DNA from: Erodium maritimum
Lineage: Eukaryota > Streptophyta > Magnoliopsida > Geraniales > Geraniaceae
Assembly (NCBI GenBank): GCA_963921825.1
Contig: OY997596.1
Coordinates: forward strand, 17,737,001-17,801,000
DNA: 64,000 bases
Reading direction: 5' to 3'
This document shows, piece by piece, positions 11,245 to 23,000 of this stretch. The notes under the pieces were generated by a model that searched no databases, was not told the DNA's origin, and was given only the letters and a program-made list of their open reading frames with translations. The number at the start of each line of letters is the position of its first letter. Position 1 is the stretch's first letter. A program made the translations under genes and the position numbers.

Positions 11245-11426
11245 TGTAAAAATATAAAATGAAATACTTTTGAATTATTTTATTAAAGGCTATGTAGTCT
11301 TTATACATGAGATTACAAGGTCCTTAACAGGAAATAAATATTATATAATATATTAATTAATTGTTATTATCAAATCAAGTCAGAATAAATTAATTAATTT
11401 ATTTTGATTTGATTATACCTTCAATA
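11245..11426 (-). repeat. LTR copy 1 (5' LTR) of the three-LTR element
   Basis: On the minus strand it begins TATTGAAGGTATAATC and ends TTTTTACA, directly followed by the tRNA-Met-type primer binding site TGGTATTAGAGACT (11244-11231). The duplication TTAGT lies outside at 11427-11431. Confidence 0.8.
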
Positions 11427-11431
11427 TTAGT

Positions 11432-12349
11432 ATCATTCATCGGTTATAATAAAGGTTTGACTCCTTTCATCATAATACATTTTGCGTGTTTCAAAAATTT
11501 TCGAAGTCCGGGGTTTTTGATTTTGTCGCTTCTAAGGTGAATTGATCGGAATTGGAAATTGTGTATGAAAATCATTGACGCAAAGGATGTAATAAAGAGA
11601 CGACTTTGAACGTTCGCTATATAGTATAATGAAGATGAGGAGGTTGTGGACATTCTTGGACTGAAGTTAGACAACGACGTGTTTTAGGGAGTTTATGATT
11701 GATCTCTATAATGTTAATGAGTTCAAGTGAGGCAACTAGGGAAGAGTGCTTGATTTTTTTCTTTCCATTGAAACGAGATAAGAGATGAATAAAAGAAATG
11801 AAACCCTAAGCTCTTCACAAATATTTAGTAGTATTGATGGATTTTAGTTTTTAAAAAGATCTAAGTACTATTGAGTTCAAATTTGACAAGAATGATTATC
11901 ATTAATATCATTCATTCATGTTTGCAATATACCACTTCAGGGAATGACAAGAGAAATGAGTGAACTAATAGGAAATTAGACCATCTAGTGCATTAAAGTT
12001 GAATATGATAGGGACGGATGATGTATTAGAATGAAGGTGTCGATAGACATCATTTGACCTTTAAGAAAATTGAAATTTGGATACCCATTGACCCTGTTAG
12101 GAGTTGAGCTATGTATTAACAACTATCAGATTTTTCTTTTGTTATGGTCTTCTTGGATGTTGATGTAGAGCGTGTAACAGAAAAAGGAGTTGTTTATCGA
12201 ACCCATTGATTCATGAAGAATACCAAGCGAGATAGTTATCAAATTGGTTGATTCAAGAGAATACTGAAAGAGATAGGTTGAGTAGAAACTCGTTTTTGTG
12301 TTTATTAATCAAAATATGTCTTACAATCAAAGCATCATGAGCTTATTTA
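11432..12349. other. Unassigned intergenic sequence
   Basis: No recognisable gene or element. A 76-codon minus-strand frame (11674-11444) is Ser-rich and resembles no family I know. The right edge is the point where the truncated 5' LTR of the Ty3-gypsy element begins; LINE sequence matching that beyond its 3' end was not seen here. Confidence 0.5.
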
Positions 12350-14023
12350 GTTGATTGTGTAGTTGTGTCTTGGGTGGCCATGAGAGCCCGTGTTACTGTC
12401 GTGTCTTGAGTGGCCATGAGAGCCCGTGTTACAATTGTGTCTTGAGTGGCCATGAGATCCTGTATTACTGTTGTGTCTTGGGTGGCCATGAGAGACCGTG
12501 TTTTACTGTTGGTGTTTTGGGTGACCGTGAGTGCATGTGGGGTTGTTGAACCCGTGTCTTTACTGTTGGTGTGTCTTGGGAGGCCGTGAGTGCCCGTGGG
12601 GTTGTTGAACCCGTGTCTCTACTGTTGGTGTGTCTTGGGAGGCCGTGAGTGTCTATGGGGTTGTTGAACCCGTGTCTTTACTATTGGTGTGTCTTGGGAG
12701 GCCGTGAGTGCCCGTGGGGTAGTTGAGCCTGTGAGTTACTGTTGGTGTGTCTTGGGAGGCCGTGAGTGCCTGTGGGGTTGTTGAACCCGTGTCTTTATTG
12801 TTGGTGTGTCTTGGGAGGCCGTGAGTGCTCGTGGGGTTGTTGAGCCCGTGAGTTACTATTGGTGGTTTTGAGTGGTCGTGAGTGCTCGTGGGGTTGTTGA
12901 GCCCGTGAGTTACTGTTGGTGGTTTTGAGTGGCCGTGAGTGCCCGTGGGGTTGTTGAGCCCGTGAGTTACTGTTGGTGGTTTTGAGAGGTCGTGAGTGCC
13001 CGTGGGGTTGTTGAGCCCGTGAGTTACTGTTGGTGTGTCTTGGGAGGCCGTGAATGCCTGAGGGGTTGTTGAGTCCGTGTTTTACTGTGGGTGTCTTGGG
13101 TGGCCATAAGTGCCTGTGGAGTGCTGAACCTGTGTTGTTGCTGTTTGTTGAACTTTGTTTGTGGTTGTGATTGTGGTTACCTGAGGTTGGGGGCCCGCTT
13201 CATTAAACAGGGGTCCCGTGATCGCACGCGTCTGCATGTTCAGACGGGGTAGGGGGCCCGCCCGACAGTAAAGGGGTCCTGGCCGCGCGTGCGTGGTGGG
13301 ACAGGTCGACCGCCTGATCCGACTTTGTGTCGGGAAAAGTGCGACAGGTTGACCGCCTGGCCTGACAGGGATCGGAAAAAGTGGCGACAGGTCGACCGCC
13401 TGGCCTGATAGTGATCGGTAAAAGGCGTGAGGGAGGTTACTAAGGGGTTACCGAGAGGTTGGCGTGCGATCCTTTGTGATCTTGTTTGGTGTGCGATCCT
13501 TTGTGATCTTGGGTGTCGCGTGGTTGTCTGTCGTGTCATTGGAAGAGGTCGTCAATCGTTGTGTCGGGCCTACATTACGAGTTCGAGTGTTGAGTCGGTT
13601 GAGGAAAGTAACAGTGAGTGCGTGTCAGTCGGAGTACTTGAGTTGGGGATAGTGATCCCCGGTGTCGAGTTGGTTGTTGGTGTTACCGGCATTGTCTGCT
13701 AATTATGTCGTAGTCAGTCTGTTATCCGTGATGGTGAGTGAACGCTCACCCATAGCTTCTTTTCCTATAGGTACTGATCACAGGACGGACTAGGTGAGCT
13801 CTCGAAGCTTGTGGAGCTAGGAGCGGAGTCCGGGTTTTACTTTTGAGTCTAGTGACGGATACCTTGTATTTTGTCCACTTGTTGGGACGTATTTTGAGCT
13901 GTAAATATTATTTTGTTTAACTAAATGGTAATTTCAAAGTGTTTATTCAAAACAAGTTTCAAATGTTTTATGGTTTTAAATGTTCGCGTCCCGAGTTCGG
14001 TTTACTGAAATTGGGGCCTGACA
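12350..14023 (+). repeat. 5' LTR fragment of the Ty3-gypsy element
   Basis: Matches 18499-20009 of the 3' LTR and starts abruptly at GTTGATTGTGTAG, lacking the first ~1.7 kb. It is longer than the equivalent part of the 3' LTR because it carries more 59-bp repeat units and an extra copy of the GACAGGTCGACCGCCTGG segment near 13345-13395. By eye there are about a dozen substitutions against the 3' LTR over the last ~585 bp. Confidence 0.9.
12571..13110 (+). repeat. 59-bp tandem repeat in 5' LTR
   Basis: Unit of about 59 bp: GTGTCTTGGGAGGCCGTGAG followed by TGCCCGTGGGGTTGTTGA and a variable CCCGTGTCTTTACTGTTGGT. A related shorter unit (TGGCCATGAGAGCCCGTGTTACTG) precedes it from 12365. A matching array lies at 18505-19165. 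Frames open through it encode only the repeat. Confidence 0.88.
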
Positions 14024-14026
14024 GCT

Positions 14027-14040
14027 TGGTATCAGAGCTC
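14027..14040 (+). other. Primer binding site (initiator tRNA-Met)
   Basis: TGGTATCAGAGCTC stands three bases after the terminal CA of the 5' LTR (14022-14023) and is complementary to the 3' end of plant initiator-Met tRNA. Confidence 0.93.
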
Positions 14041-14379
14041 GAGGTTTCACACCTCGGACTGTACGTCAATTAGGTGGGGAGAGTCGAGTCAGTTAAGTCC
14101 TGTCGTGAGTTGGGTACGCAAGTCGGAACCCGTGTGTAGACCCGTAGTGGTTTGAGTCCTGTTTGTGATTGTGCAGTGTTTGATTGCTGGTGCGCTGATT
14201 GTTTGTTGCTGCGTGAAACGTTTTTAAGCTCTCGCGACTCGACTCAGGAGCTCCCGTAGTCGAACGTGACGGTGTTGATATCAAGTCGGTACAACGTAGT
14301 TCGGGGACGCTTGGACCGGGTTGTAACTACGTGATGTCAAGTATGAGGTTTTAAAATGAAAAGGAGGAAGTTTTAAAAT

Positions 14380-15130
14380 TTATTGGTCGGTGGGCATGTT
14401 TGATTTTGATTGGCCCGGTGGGCGTGTTTGATATTGACTGGCCCTGTGGGCGTGTTTGATTTTGATTGGTCATGTGGGCGTGTTTTGATTTGGTTGGCCC
14501 GGTGGGCGAGTGTTGTGGTGTTGTTGATTGGCCGTGTCGGCTTATGATTGAGGTTGGGGAGGCTAGTGTTTGGTCTTGAATTGTTGTACGTGGGTGGGTA
14601 AAGTGTAGGTCGAGCGTGTGTGTCGTTCCAGGTTTCTTTTGAGGTTAAAAAGGAGTAAGGGTCGAGTTTGAAACGTTTTTGCAAAACTGGTCTGCACGAG
14701 TGTCACGGATCCGTGACAGAGCAGCGCGTTTTGGCCATTTTTGAGCCTTCGTCACGGCACCGTGACCCCAACCGTGACGGGGTCTGTCACGGGTCCGTGA
14801 CCCCTGTCCGTTCCACCGTCTTGTTTGTGCAGTTTGAGTGTCGGTTTTGCATGACCGTGTAAATGATTGTGCTGGTGGTAGAGGCCGTAAGTTCGGTGTT
14901 AAAGGGATGAGGTCTTGGGTTCGAGACTCATCAATAACCTACGGTAGTGATACAGCGCCTCGGTGTGAGGGTATCACCACGGAGAGGGGTTATGGTTGGT
15001 GCGTTGCGGCGCCATACGAACTAGGTTTCCCTATGTGAACGGGTGTTCGAGGTTTCCCTCGTGTGAACGGGTGGGTTGAGGTTTCCTTCTCGTGAGTGGG
15101 TTATTTGAGGTTTCCGTATGTGATCGGGTA
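14380..15130 (+). repeat. Tandem and palindromic repeats in place of gag
   Basis: Three groups are visible. At 14380-14520, about five ~30-bp units of TTGGCCCGGTGGGCGTGTTTGA type. At 14702-14801, three near-identical palindromes, GTCACGGATCCGTGAC (14702-14717), GTCACGGCACCGTGAC (14751-14766) and GTCACGGGTCCGTGAC (14786-14801). At 15023-15130, four copies of GAGGTTTCC...GTGAACGGGT. No gag zinc knuckle was found between the primer site and the protease. Confidence 0.7.
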
Positions 15131-15499
15131 ATTGGGGTACTGTGAGTGCGAGCAATAGTGATTTGCTGAATTGAGGACGTGTTTCACGTGTCGAGGTTTA
15201 TCTTACATGAGCGAGTACTTGAGGTGTTGATAGCGTGAGCAGTGTGACGTTTGGCATCAGGTTTTGAGGTAGTGGTTTGCCCTGGTTAGATCGGTAAGTC
15301 TTTAGTGTGTTACTAGTATGCCATAATCGAACGGGTGTCCGTGGAGGTGAGCATAACGCTCATCCCCTTTACTACTTTTCCCGCAAGGGACGAGTAGCGA
15401 ACACTGGTTTGGTTGCGGAAAGTTATAAGTAAATGCCTAGAGGATCGTGTGAGGATTGCACTAGACCTTACCAGAGTGACTAATGGAGTGGGTGTTCGG

Positions 15500-16770
15500 T
15501 CTCCGATTTGGGCGTCAGTTTTATTGGATACCGGGATGTCACACTCGTTTGTTTGTCGAGTTGTGCTGAGAGGTTGGGGCTGCGTTTAGAGCCGTTGAGT
15601 CCACCCCTGCGTATGGACACACCGGTTGGTGGTGGGGTGGTGTTAACTAGGGTCCGTCGTGCCTACGGAATTGGAGAAGCGAACCGATACAGGAGGTTCG
15701 AGAGAGGGCTCTAGAGCCCTGATGCTGGATCTAGTCCTCACCCTGAGGATCGGGTATGTTCGGAGTCGGTAGGCACGACAACGGTAGTGGAGTGAGGTCT
15801 TGGAGAGACTGCGAGGATCCGTGAGGATCGGCAGCGACTGAGCTTGTGCGTATATCCGTGGGAAGGATACTTACGAAATGACAACCTTTAAACGTAATCT
15901 TGGGAATGGATTGGCTGGCGAAGTGCCGAGCCAATACCGACTGTTACTGGCGACGAGCTGCGAGAGTCGCATCATTCGCGTTTGACAGTGCACGTGGGTA
16001 GCACTAAGAGGAGCGCGACATCAGGTGGCATGTCTAGTGGAGCGGGATGCGGAGAGCGGTCGCGGAGTCAGTATCGCGATGCATCACTCGTCAGCAGGTG
16101 AGAGCCGAACAACAGCGTCCCGCTGAATTATTGAAGCCACTGCGAATTGCACAGTAGAAATGGAGGCACGTCACGATGGGTTTCGTGAGCGGTTAGCCGA
16201 GTTCGCCTACAACAACAGCTTTCAGGTCAGTATCAAGATGGCACCGTTCGGAACGTTGTATGGTAGGCCTTGTCAGTCGCCCGTGTGCGGGGCGGAAGTG
16301 AGGAATGAGGGTTCACTGGGTCTAGAACTGGACCGAGAGACAACTGAGTCGGTCGTGCCGAAGCGTGAGCGGTTGAAGACCGCGTAGAGTTAGCAGGAGC
16401 TATGCTGATAAACAGCGCCGACCTCTCGAGTTAGAAATCTGTGGTCATGAATCCCTGGAGGTGAGGCCGAAAGGTGGACTAATGTGTTTCAACCGCGGCG
16501 GAGGCGGGTTACCCCCACGGTGTAGCGGGCCTTTCGAGGTTTTGAGTACGTCATTTAGTGGGCAGATGTCGAGGTAACGGGTGGTGTCTCGTATGAGGAG
16601 AAACCGGTTTGGGAAACGGATCCACTAGAGCAGGTCTTGCGCGGAAAGGTTATCCGCTTAGAACTGGTGTTACGGCGACACCACGAGGCTGAGTCGACTT
16701 TGGAACGTGAGTACGAGGTTCGCGCGAAGTACCCCGATCTGTTCGACTCCTGGGGTGCGCTGTTTTAAAT
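15500..16770 (+). pseudogene. Broken pol: protease, integrase and chromodomain remnants
   Basis: Around 15505-15570 the frame reads VLLDTGMSHSFVCR, the retropepsin active-site region (family form D[ST]GA.HSF). At about 15895 ILGMDWLA, the protease C-terminal motif, follows. Reverse transcriptase and RNase H should come next, but from about 15965 the sequence already resembles the integrase zinc domain (HHSRLTVHVGSTK). Then come LLKPLRIAQ (16125), AEFAYNNSFQVSIKMAPFG (16198-16254) and YGRPCQSPVC of the integrase, and RRHHEAESTLEREYEVRAKY (16673-16732) ending in a stop at 16766. Stops and frameshifts separate the blocks, so no functional product is expected. Confidence 0.85.
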
Positions 16771-16790
16771 TTCGCGGACGAAATTCCTTT

Positions 16791-16802
16791 AAGGGGGGTA
16801 GA
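16791..16802 (+). other. Polypurine tract
   Basis: AAGGGGGGTAGA immediately precedes the 3' LTR start TGTAATAACC at 16804, the expected plus-strand primer position. Confidence 0.85.
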
Positions 16803-16803
16803 T

Positions 16804-19800
16804 TGTAATAACCACTCCCGGTCAACGCCAGTCAAACCTGCGAAAAACAGGAAAATTTAAAAAATTTGGTCAGGCACTTAATTAAACCTAAAATTGACTC
16901 CGAGGGTCATATCGGACGTAAGTTGACCCCGATATCGAATAAAGTGAGTTCCGGGGGACTCAGGGCAACTTTCTGATCAATTTGGGAAATGTTGACTTTT
17001 CGCTGGAAAAGTCAACCGAGCGACGTTTTAGTCCATTCGAGGACCGTTTTGGATCCAAAAAGCTTAGCCGTCATCGCAGCGGTCTTAGTTGAGCCGTTTC
17101 CTTGAAGCCCGTCAAGTTTCGTAATTTCTTGGAAAAAGTGCCCGTTCGGGTCCGAAACAGCCGAATTTCGCGAATCTGATTGGAAAATATCTAGGAGATA
17201 TTTTCCAAAAATGTGTGGGACCCACTTGCCACATGTCACAAATGTGGTGGTGTTAGGTTTATTGAACAAAACAAATGATGAGACATTAGTGTTAGTTTTG
17301 TAAATAAGTAAAGTTTGTATTTTTTTTTAAAAACAAAATAAAAGAGGAAAGGATGTGGGTCTCGGCCATTCAAGAGAAAAGGTGAGGTTTTTAGAGAGAG
17401 AAAGTGGAGAGAAGAAAGAGAAGGAGAAAAGAGAAAAAGAGAAGAAATGGTTGGAGTTTTGTGATTTCCCGACGATCCAACCGGCGGATCGTCTCAACGA
17501 TAAAAGAATCGAGCTCACATCGACATTCTCTACGGTGAGCACCTATCCGATTTTCGTTTTGGTACGTTTGAATTTTAGGGTTTGAGTTTAAATGGTTTAA
17601 TTATGGTTGAGTTAAGGTGTGGGGTTCGTTAGGAACGTTTTGGGGCGAAAAGGAACATTTTTTCGTTGTGGCCGTGTGGGGCCCACTTGGTCGGGCCTCG
17701 TTTTTTTTGTGTTCGGGTGGTCTTGGATGATCCTCGAGTCGATAATTCACACCCGGAACGAATTATGGAATTAAATTGTAAAAGTTGTAATTGACGGGTT
17801 TAGAAACTTTAAACGCTAATTAAATGACTCGGAAGTCGGAATTCGATTCCGTCGAGTGCCTAGGAACCCTTGAATTATTCTAAGACCGTAGAAACGAAAA
17901 CGGGAATTTTCAGAGCCCCGGAAGGGCGTTTCCAAAACCCGGGCAGATTCGCCATGTCGGGCGAATCGGGCTTTTCCGGGTCCAATATCGACAGTGTCGA
18001 GTAATTGGGAAGTTTGGGAGTGATCGACATTGTCGGGGTTACTTTTGGGCGTCGGGTTTATAAAAATTCAGTTTATGCCTGCAAGCTTAAAGAGTTTAAA
18101 TTTGTGTTCTTGTTAGATCGTGCTGCAGACCGAGGAAAGGGAAAGCTAGGCGAGTGACCGAGATAGCTTAATTGTGCGCTTTTGGAGAAAGCATACGAGG
18201 TAGGGAAAAGTAGCCGGATCTCGGCCCTGACTAGGGAAAGTTAACAGTAGAATTGCATGTGACACTTGGGTGTCGTGGCTTAAGTAGGTTATCGAATATT
18301 AGAAATGCATGTGACACTTGGGGTGTCGTGGGTTAAGTAGGTTATCGAAGATTGGAAATGCATGTGACACTTAGTAGTGTCGTAGGAGCAGAGAACTTAT
18401 CGATGTTAGGATTACTAGAGGCATATGGCCATGCCCGGAGGTTGATTGTGAAATTGTTGATATTAGAATTGCTGGAGGCATTGGTTGTGCCCGGAGGTTG
18501 ATTGTGTAGTTGTGTCTTGGGTGGCCATGAGAGCCCATGTTACTATCGTGTCTTGAGTGGCCATGAGAGCCCGTGTTACTGTTGTGTCTTGAGTGGCCAT
18601 GAGAGCCCGTATTACTGTTGTGTCTTGGGTGGCCATGAGAGCCCGTGTTTTACTGTTGGTGTTTTGGGTGGCCATGAGTGCCTGTGGGGTTGTTGAACCC
18701 GTGTCTTTACTGTTGGTGTGTCTTGGGAGGCCGTGAGTGCCCGTGGGGTTGTTGAGCCCGTGAGTTACTGTTGGTGTGTCTTGGGAGGCCGTGAGTGCTT
18801 GTGGGGTTGTTGAACCCGTGTCTTTACTGTTGGTGTGTCTTGGGAGGCCGTGAGTACCCGTGGGGTTGTTGAGCCCGTGAGTTACTATTGGTGGTTTTGA
18901 GTGGCTATGAGTGCCCGTGGGGTTGTTGAGCCCGTGAGTTATTGTTGGTGGTTTTGAGTGATAGTGAGTGCCCGTGGGGTTGTTGAGCCCGTGAGTTACT
19001 GTTGGTGGTTTTGAGAGGCCGTGAGTGCCCGTGGGGTTGTTGAGCCCGTGATTTACTGTTGGTGTGTCTTGGGAGGCCGTGAGTGCCTGAGGGGTTGTTG
19101 AGTCCGTGTTTTACTGTGGGTGTCTTGGGTGGCCTTGAGTGCCTGTGGAGTGCTGAACCTGTGTTGTTGTTGTTTGATGAACTTTGTTTGTGGTTGTGAT
19201 TGTGGTTACCTAAGGTTGGGGGCCCGCTTCATTAAACGGGGGTCCCGTGATCGCACGCGTCTGCATGTTCAGACGGGGTAGGGGGCATGCCCGACAGTAA
19301 AGGGGTCCTGGACGCGCGTGCGTTGTGGGACAGGTCGACCGCCTGATCCGACTTTGTGTCGGAAAAAGTGTGATAGGTCGACCGCCTGGCCTGATAGTGA
19401 TCGGTAAAAGGCGTGAGGGAGGTTACTAAGGGGTTACCGAGAGGTTGGCGTGCGATCCTTTGTGATCTTGTTTGGTGTGCGATCCTTTGTGATCTTGGGT
19501 GTCGCGTGGTTGTCTGTCGTGTCTTTGGAAGAGGTCGTCAATCGTTGTGTCGGGCCTACATTACGAGTTCGAGTGTTGAGTCGGTTGAGGAAAGTAACAG
19601 TGAGTGCGTGTCAGTCGGAGTATTTGAGTTGGGGATAGTGATCCCCGATGTCGAGTTGGTTGTTGGTGTTACCGGCATTGTCTGCTAATTATGCCGTATT
19701 CAGTCTGTTATCCGTGGTGGTGAGCGAACGCTCACCCTTAGCTGCTTTTCCTACAGGTATTGATCACAGGACGGACTAGGTGAGCTCTCAAAGCTTGTGG

Positions 19801-20009
19801 AGCTAGGAGCGGAGTCCGGGTTTTACTTTTGAGTCTAGTGACGGATACCTTGTATTTTGTCCACTTGTTGGGACGTATTTTGAGCTGTAAATATTATTTT
19901 GTTTAACTAAATGGTAATTTCAAAGTGTTTATTCAAAACAGGTTTCAAATGTTTTATGGTTTTAAATGTTCGCGTCCCGAGTTCGGTTTACTGAAATTGG
20001 GGCCTGACA
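16804..20009 (+). repeat. Complete 3' LTR of the Ty3-gypsy element
   Basis: Begins TGTAATAACCACTCCCGG after the polypurine tract and ends GGGGCCTGACA at 20009. It contains GA-rich stretches (17390-17450), three ~65-bp repeats around ATGCATGTGACACTTGG (18255-18380) and the 59-bp array (18505-19165). Short ORFs in it repeat those of the 5' copy and are not genes. A third, inverted copy of this LTR lies at 53182-56116. Confidence 0.93.
18505..19165 (+). repeat. 59-bp tandem repeat in 3' LTR
   Basis: Same array as at 12365-13110, with fewer units and a different order of the CCCGTGTCTTTACTG and CCCGTGAGTTACTG variants. Confidence 0.88.
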
Positions 20010-23000
20010 GAGGTACTCCAGCATCCAAAGCTAATCAAAGTAGCTACTGCTGCACATTTCAAAGACAGATTCTCAAAGCCCATCACAATGCCAGTCAACA
20101 TTGATCATTTAGCCTTCAAGTCAATCACTCCAGAGCAAGCAATTTGGCTAGAAATACCTTTTACAGACCAGGAAACTGTGAAAGCCTTTATGGCATGTGC
20201 AGGAGATAAGACAACTGGCCCAGATGGATTTACACTCAAATTTTTCTGAGTATGCTGGCCAATTTTAAAGACAGATTTTATGAACTTCTTCTCACATTTC
20301 CACAAATCAGGTCACTTAGGCAAAGGGCTCAACTCCTCTTTTATAGCCCTGATTCCTAAATGTGGTTCACCAATGTCCTTTGGAGACTTTAGGCCTATTA
20401 GCCTAATGGGGGCCCCCTACAAAATACTTACTAAAGTACTATCTTTGAGACTCAAAGAAGTTATTGGGCCTTTGGTAGGGTTTGAACAGACTGGTTTCCT
20501 AGCTGGAAGGCAAATCCTTGATGGGGTACTTGCTGCAAATGAAGTGGTGCATGAGATTAAATAAACCAAGATCAAGGCTATTATCTTCAAAACATATTTT
20601 GAAAAGGCCTTTGATAATATACATTGGGACTATATGATGAAGCTTCTACACAGACTTGGCTTTGGGGCTATTTGGAGACTTTGGATGATTTCTTGCTTTA
20701 GAGCACACATGTCAGTCCTTATCAATGGCTCTCCCTCTCCTGATTTCCCAATGTTCAGAGGTCTCAGACAAGGTTGTTCCCTCTCTCCACTCCTATTTGC
20801 CTTAGCTACTGAAGGTTTGAATCAGATCATGAAGGCTGGACTCAATCAATCTCAGTTCCATGGAATACAAATAAGAAACAATGGCCCCCAAATTTCCCAC
20901 CTGCAATTTGCAGATGACTCCATATTCTTTATTCAAGCATCACCTCAAGGAGCAACAAATTTAAATCATGCTCTTGAAATGTTCAAACTTTCTGCAGGAT
21001 TGAAAGTAAACTTTGGTAAATCTGCATTGATACCACTGAATCTATCACAAGAAGAAATCCAAGACTATGCAGAATTGCTCTGTGGAAGCACTCCCTTTCA
21101 AGTATCTGGGCTTTAGTTTAGGCTCTAACCCCATGAGATTGATTACCTGGAAGCCTATCATAGAGAAATTCAAGAACTCTTTTGGACTTTGGCAAGCCAA
21201 AACCCTGTCCTTTGGTGGTAGGATAACTCTGATCAAAACCACCCTTAGTGCACTACCTCTCTATTTCCTATCACTACTTAAGGCTCCTAAGTCAGTTATT
21301 AAATCTATGGAAGCTTGGCAGAGAAGATTTCTCTGGCATGGAGCTGCCCCAACAAGAGTGTTCTGTAAAGTTAAATGGAATCAAGTCTGCAAGCACAAAT
21401 CAGATGGTGGTCTGGGTATAAAAAACTTGAAATTGATGAACTTAGCACTTTTGGCAAAATGGTGGTGGAGGTTTGCAATTGAAGACAACTACCTTTGGAA
21501 ACAAATCATCTGTGCTAGATATGGAGGAGTATCTAAGGATTGGGACTTGACAAATTTCACTGAATTGGGGGGTAGTAGTTTCTTTACTCATATCATCTCA
21601 TTGGCCAAAGATCCTAACTTTGCAGACTAGTTTGGAAGCAAAGGTTTCTCCTGTTGGTACTAGAATCTTCTTTTGGGAAGATGTTTGGTGGGGGGATCTG
21701 CCTTTTAAATCCCTCTTTCCCAGGATCTATCTGATGGCCAAGAGTAAGAAGTCTATTATTGCTGATCTTAGCGAAGACAACAATTGGAATCTTGATATGA
21801 GGAGAGATGCAAGAGGATGGGAACTCCTTGAATGGGGGTGTATCTGTGCTATCTTTAATGTTACTAGATTAACTCATATTGATGATAAAGGCTTCAGTGT
21901 ACATAAAATGTACTCTTTGCTTGCAGCTCAAGCAACCTCCTCCTTGAATTGGACAAAACACCTTTGGATCCCTGGGATACCCTCCAAGATCTCTGCCTTC
22001 TGTTGGTTAGCCTGCCTTGAAGCTATACCTTCTAAATGTTTCCTAGAAGGAAGGGGAATGCCATTAACCTTGCAAAACATCATCTGTCCACAATGCTCTT
22101 GGGATTATGAGGATAGTGCTCATATACTTCTCCACTGCAGTAAAGCCTGGGAGCTTTTATCCTTAATTCTCACATGGTGGGGATTAATTTGGGTTTGTCC
22201 TTCTGATATTAGAGTTTTATTTAACTCATGGCCCTATCTTGTGTCCTCAAAGTTCAGAAGATCCTGGTGTAACATCCTTCAATCTTCACTATGGTAGTTA
22301 TGGCTCTCAAGAAACTCTTTCATCTTTAAGGGTCAACAAGAATCACCACATTTATTATTTGCAAAGGTCATAAACTCCACCTACAGTTGGGAGTGGGCCT
22401 CCTTTGACAGCTCTTACCACTTTCCTCTGTAGGGCTGGATCAACAGTCCTAGGGACTATATCAAAAATTAATCTCTATGGTATGGGGGGTTTGGGAAGGG
22501 TTCCTTGGGAGGTTATGGGGGGAGTGGCTTGTGAGTTTGGTAAGGTCCTTGGTTGGTTTGGTGTTCTGTTCTCCTTTATGTGTGGGTTCTTCTTTTCCCC
22601 TCGACTCCTATCTCTTATCTTCCTCTTGTCTGAGGGTATTTTTTTGCTAGTTTTGAGAGCTGCTCTTTCTCTGTTCTCTCTTTGCTTCTTTTGTACAGGT
22701 TACTCTGCTGCTTTTGCTTTCCTCCTCAGCGCCAGTCAAGGAGGTTTAGAAGGATCTTGTTCCAGTCTTTGCTCATGCCTTGAAAGCATCCTGGATGCCC
22801 CCCCCCCCCCCCCCTCTGCAGCATTACACACTTTCACTTTCACACCCCTAAACCCTTATCTACCACATACTTTGCCATCCTCACCTTCTATTTCAGAATT
22901 CTTTCAACCTCATCCAACTACCTTTGACTCTGAGACACTCACTCACCTCCTGAGACACTATCACACCTGCTGTCACTCTCCCTCTCATGACACTATCACA

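Larger units (their letters stand above)
8376..11426 (-). mobile_element. Three-LTR non-autonomous LTR retroelement with nested MULE
   Basis: Read on the minus strand the order is LTR (11426-11245), primer binding site TGGTATTAGAGACT (11244-11231), internal region with 31-bp repeats, purine tract (RC of CTCTCCTTCAAG at 10745-10756), second LTR (10744-10505), second primer site TGGTATTAAAGGCC, second internal region, second purine tract (9898-9909), and third LTR (8376-8552), interrupted near its start by an inserted MULE. The 5-bp duplication TTAGT is present outside both ends (8371-8375 and 11427-11431), so the whole structure behaves as one insertion. No gag or pol is visible. The LTR style suggests a Copia-type parent, but that is inference. 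Confidence 0.75.
12350..20009 (+). mobile_element. Tekay/Del-like Ty3-gypsy element, internally deleted
   Basis: Order: truncated 5' LTR (12350-14023), primer binding site, shortened internal region (about 2.8 kb), purine tract, complete 3' LTR (16804-20009, about 3.2 kb). Protease, H2C2/integrase and C-terminal chromodomain-like fragments are recognisable in pol, but the sequence jumps from protease to integrase, so reverse transcriptase and RNase H are missing. LTRs over 3 kb, the initiator-Met primer site and the C-terminal HHEAEST motif fit the chromoviral Tekay (Del) clade. The missing left LTR part means no target duplication can be tested. Confidence 0.88.

Noticed and set aside
12355-13702. 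Several plus- and minus-strand ORFs of 60-100 codons
   Set aside because: They fall in LTR sequence (59-bp array and LTR body) and recur almost unchanged at 18502-19688; their openness comes from repeat composition.
20010-20020. Target duplication of the Ty3-gypsy element
   Set aside because: The 5' LTR lost its outer end, so the base sequence right of the 3' LTR has no partner to compare.
22799-22814. Long C homopolymer as a functional signal
   Set aside because: Lies in the 3' untranslated part of a dead LINE; other G/C runs in the window (31576, 49160, 55647) are also in non-coding or repeat DNA. Length is sequencing-sensitive.
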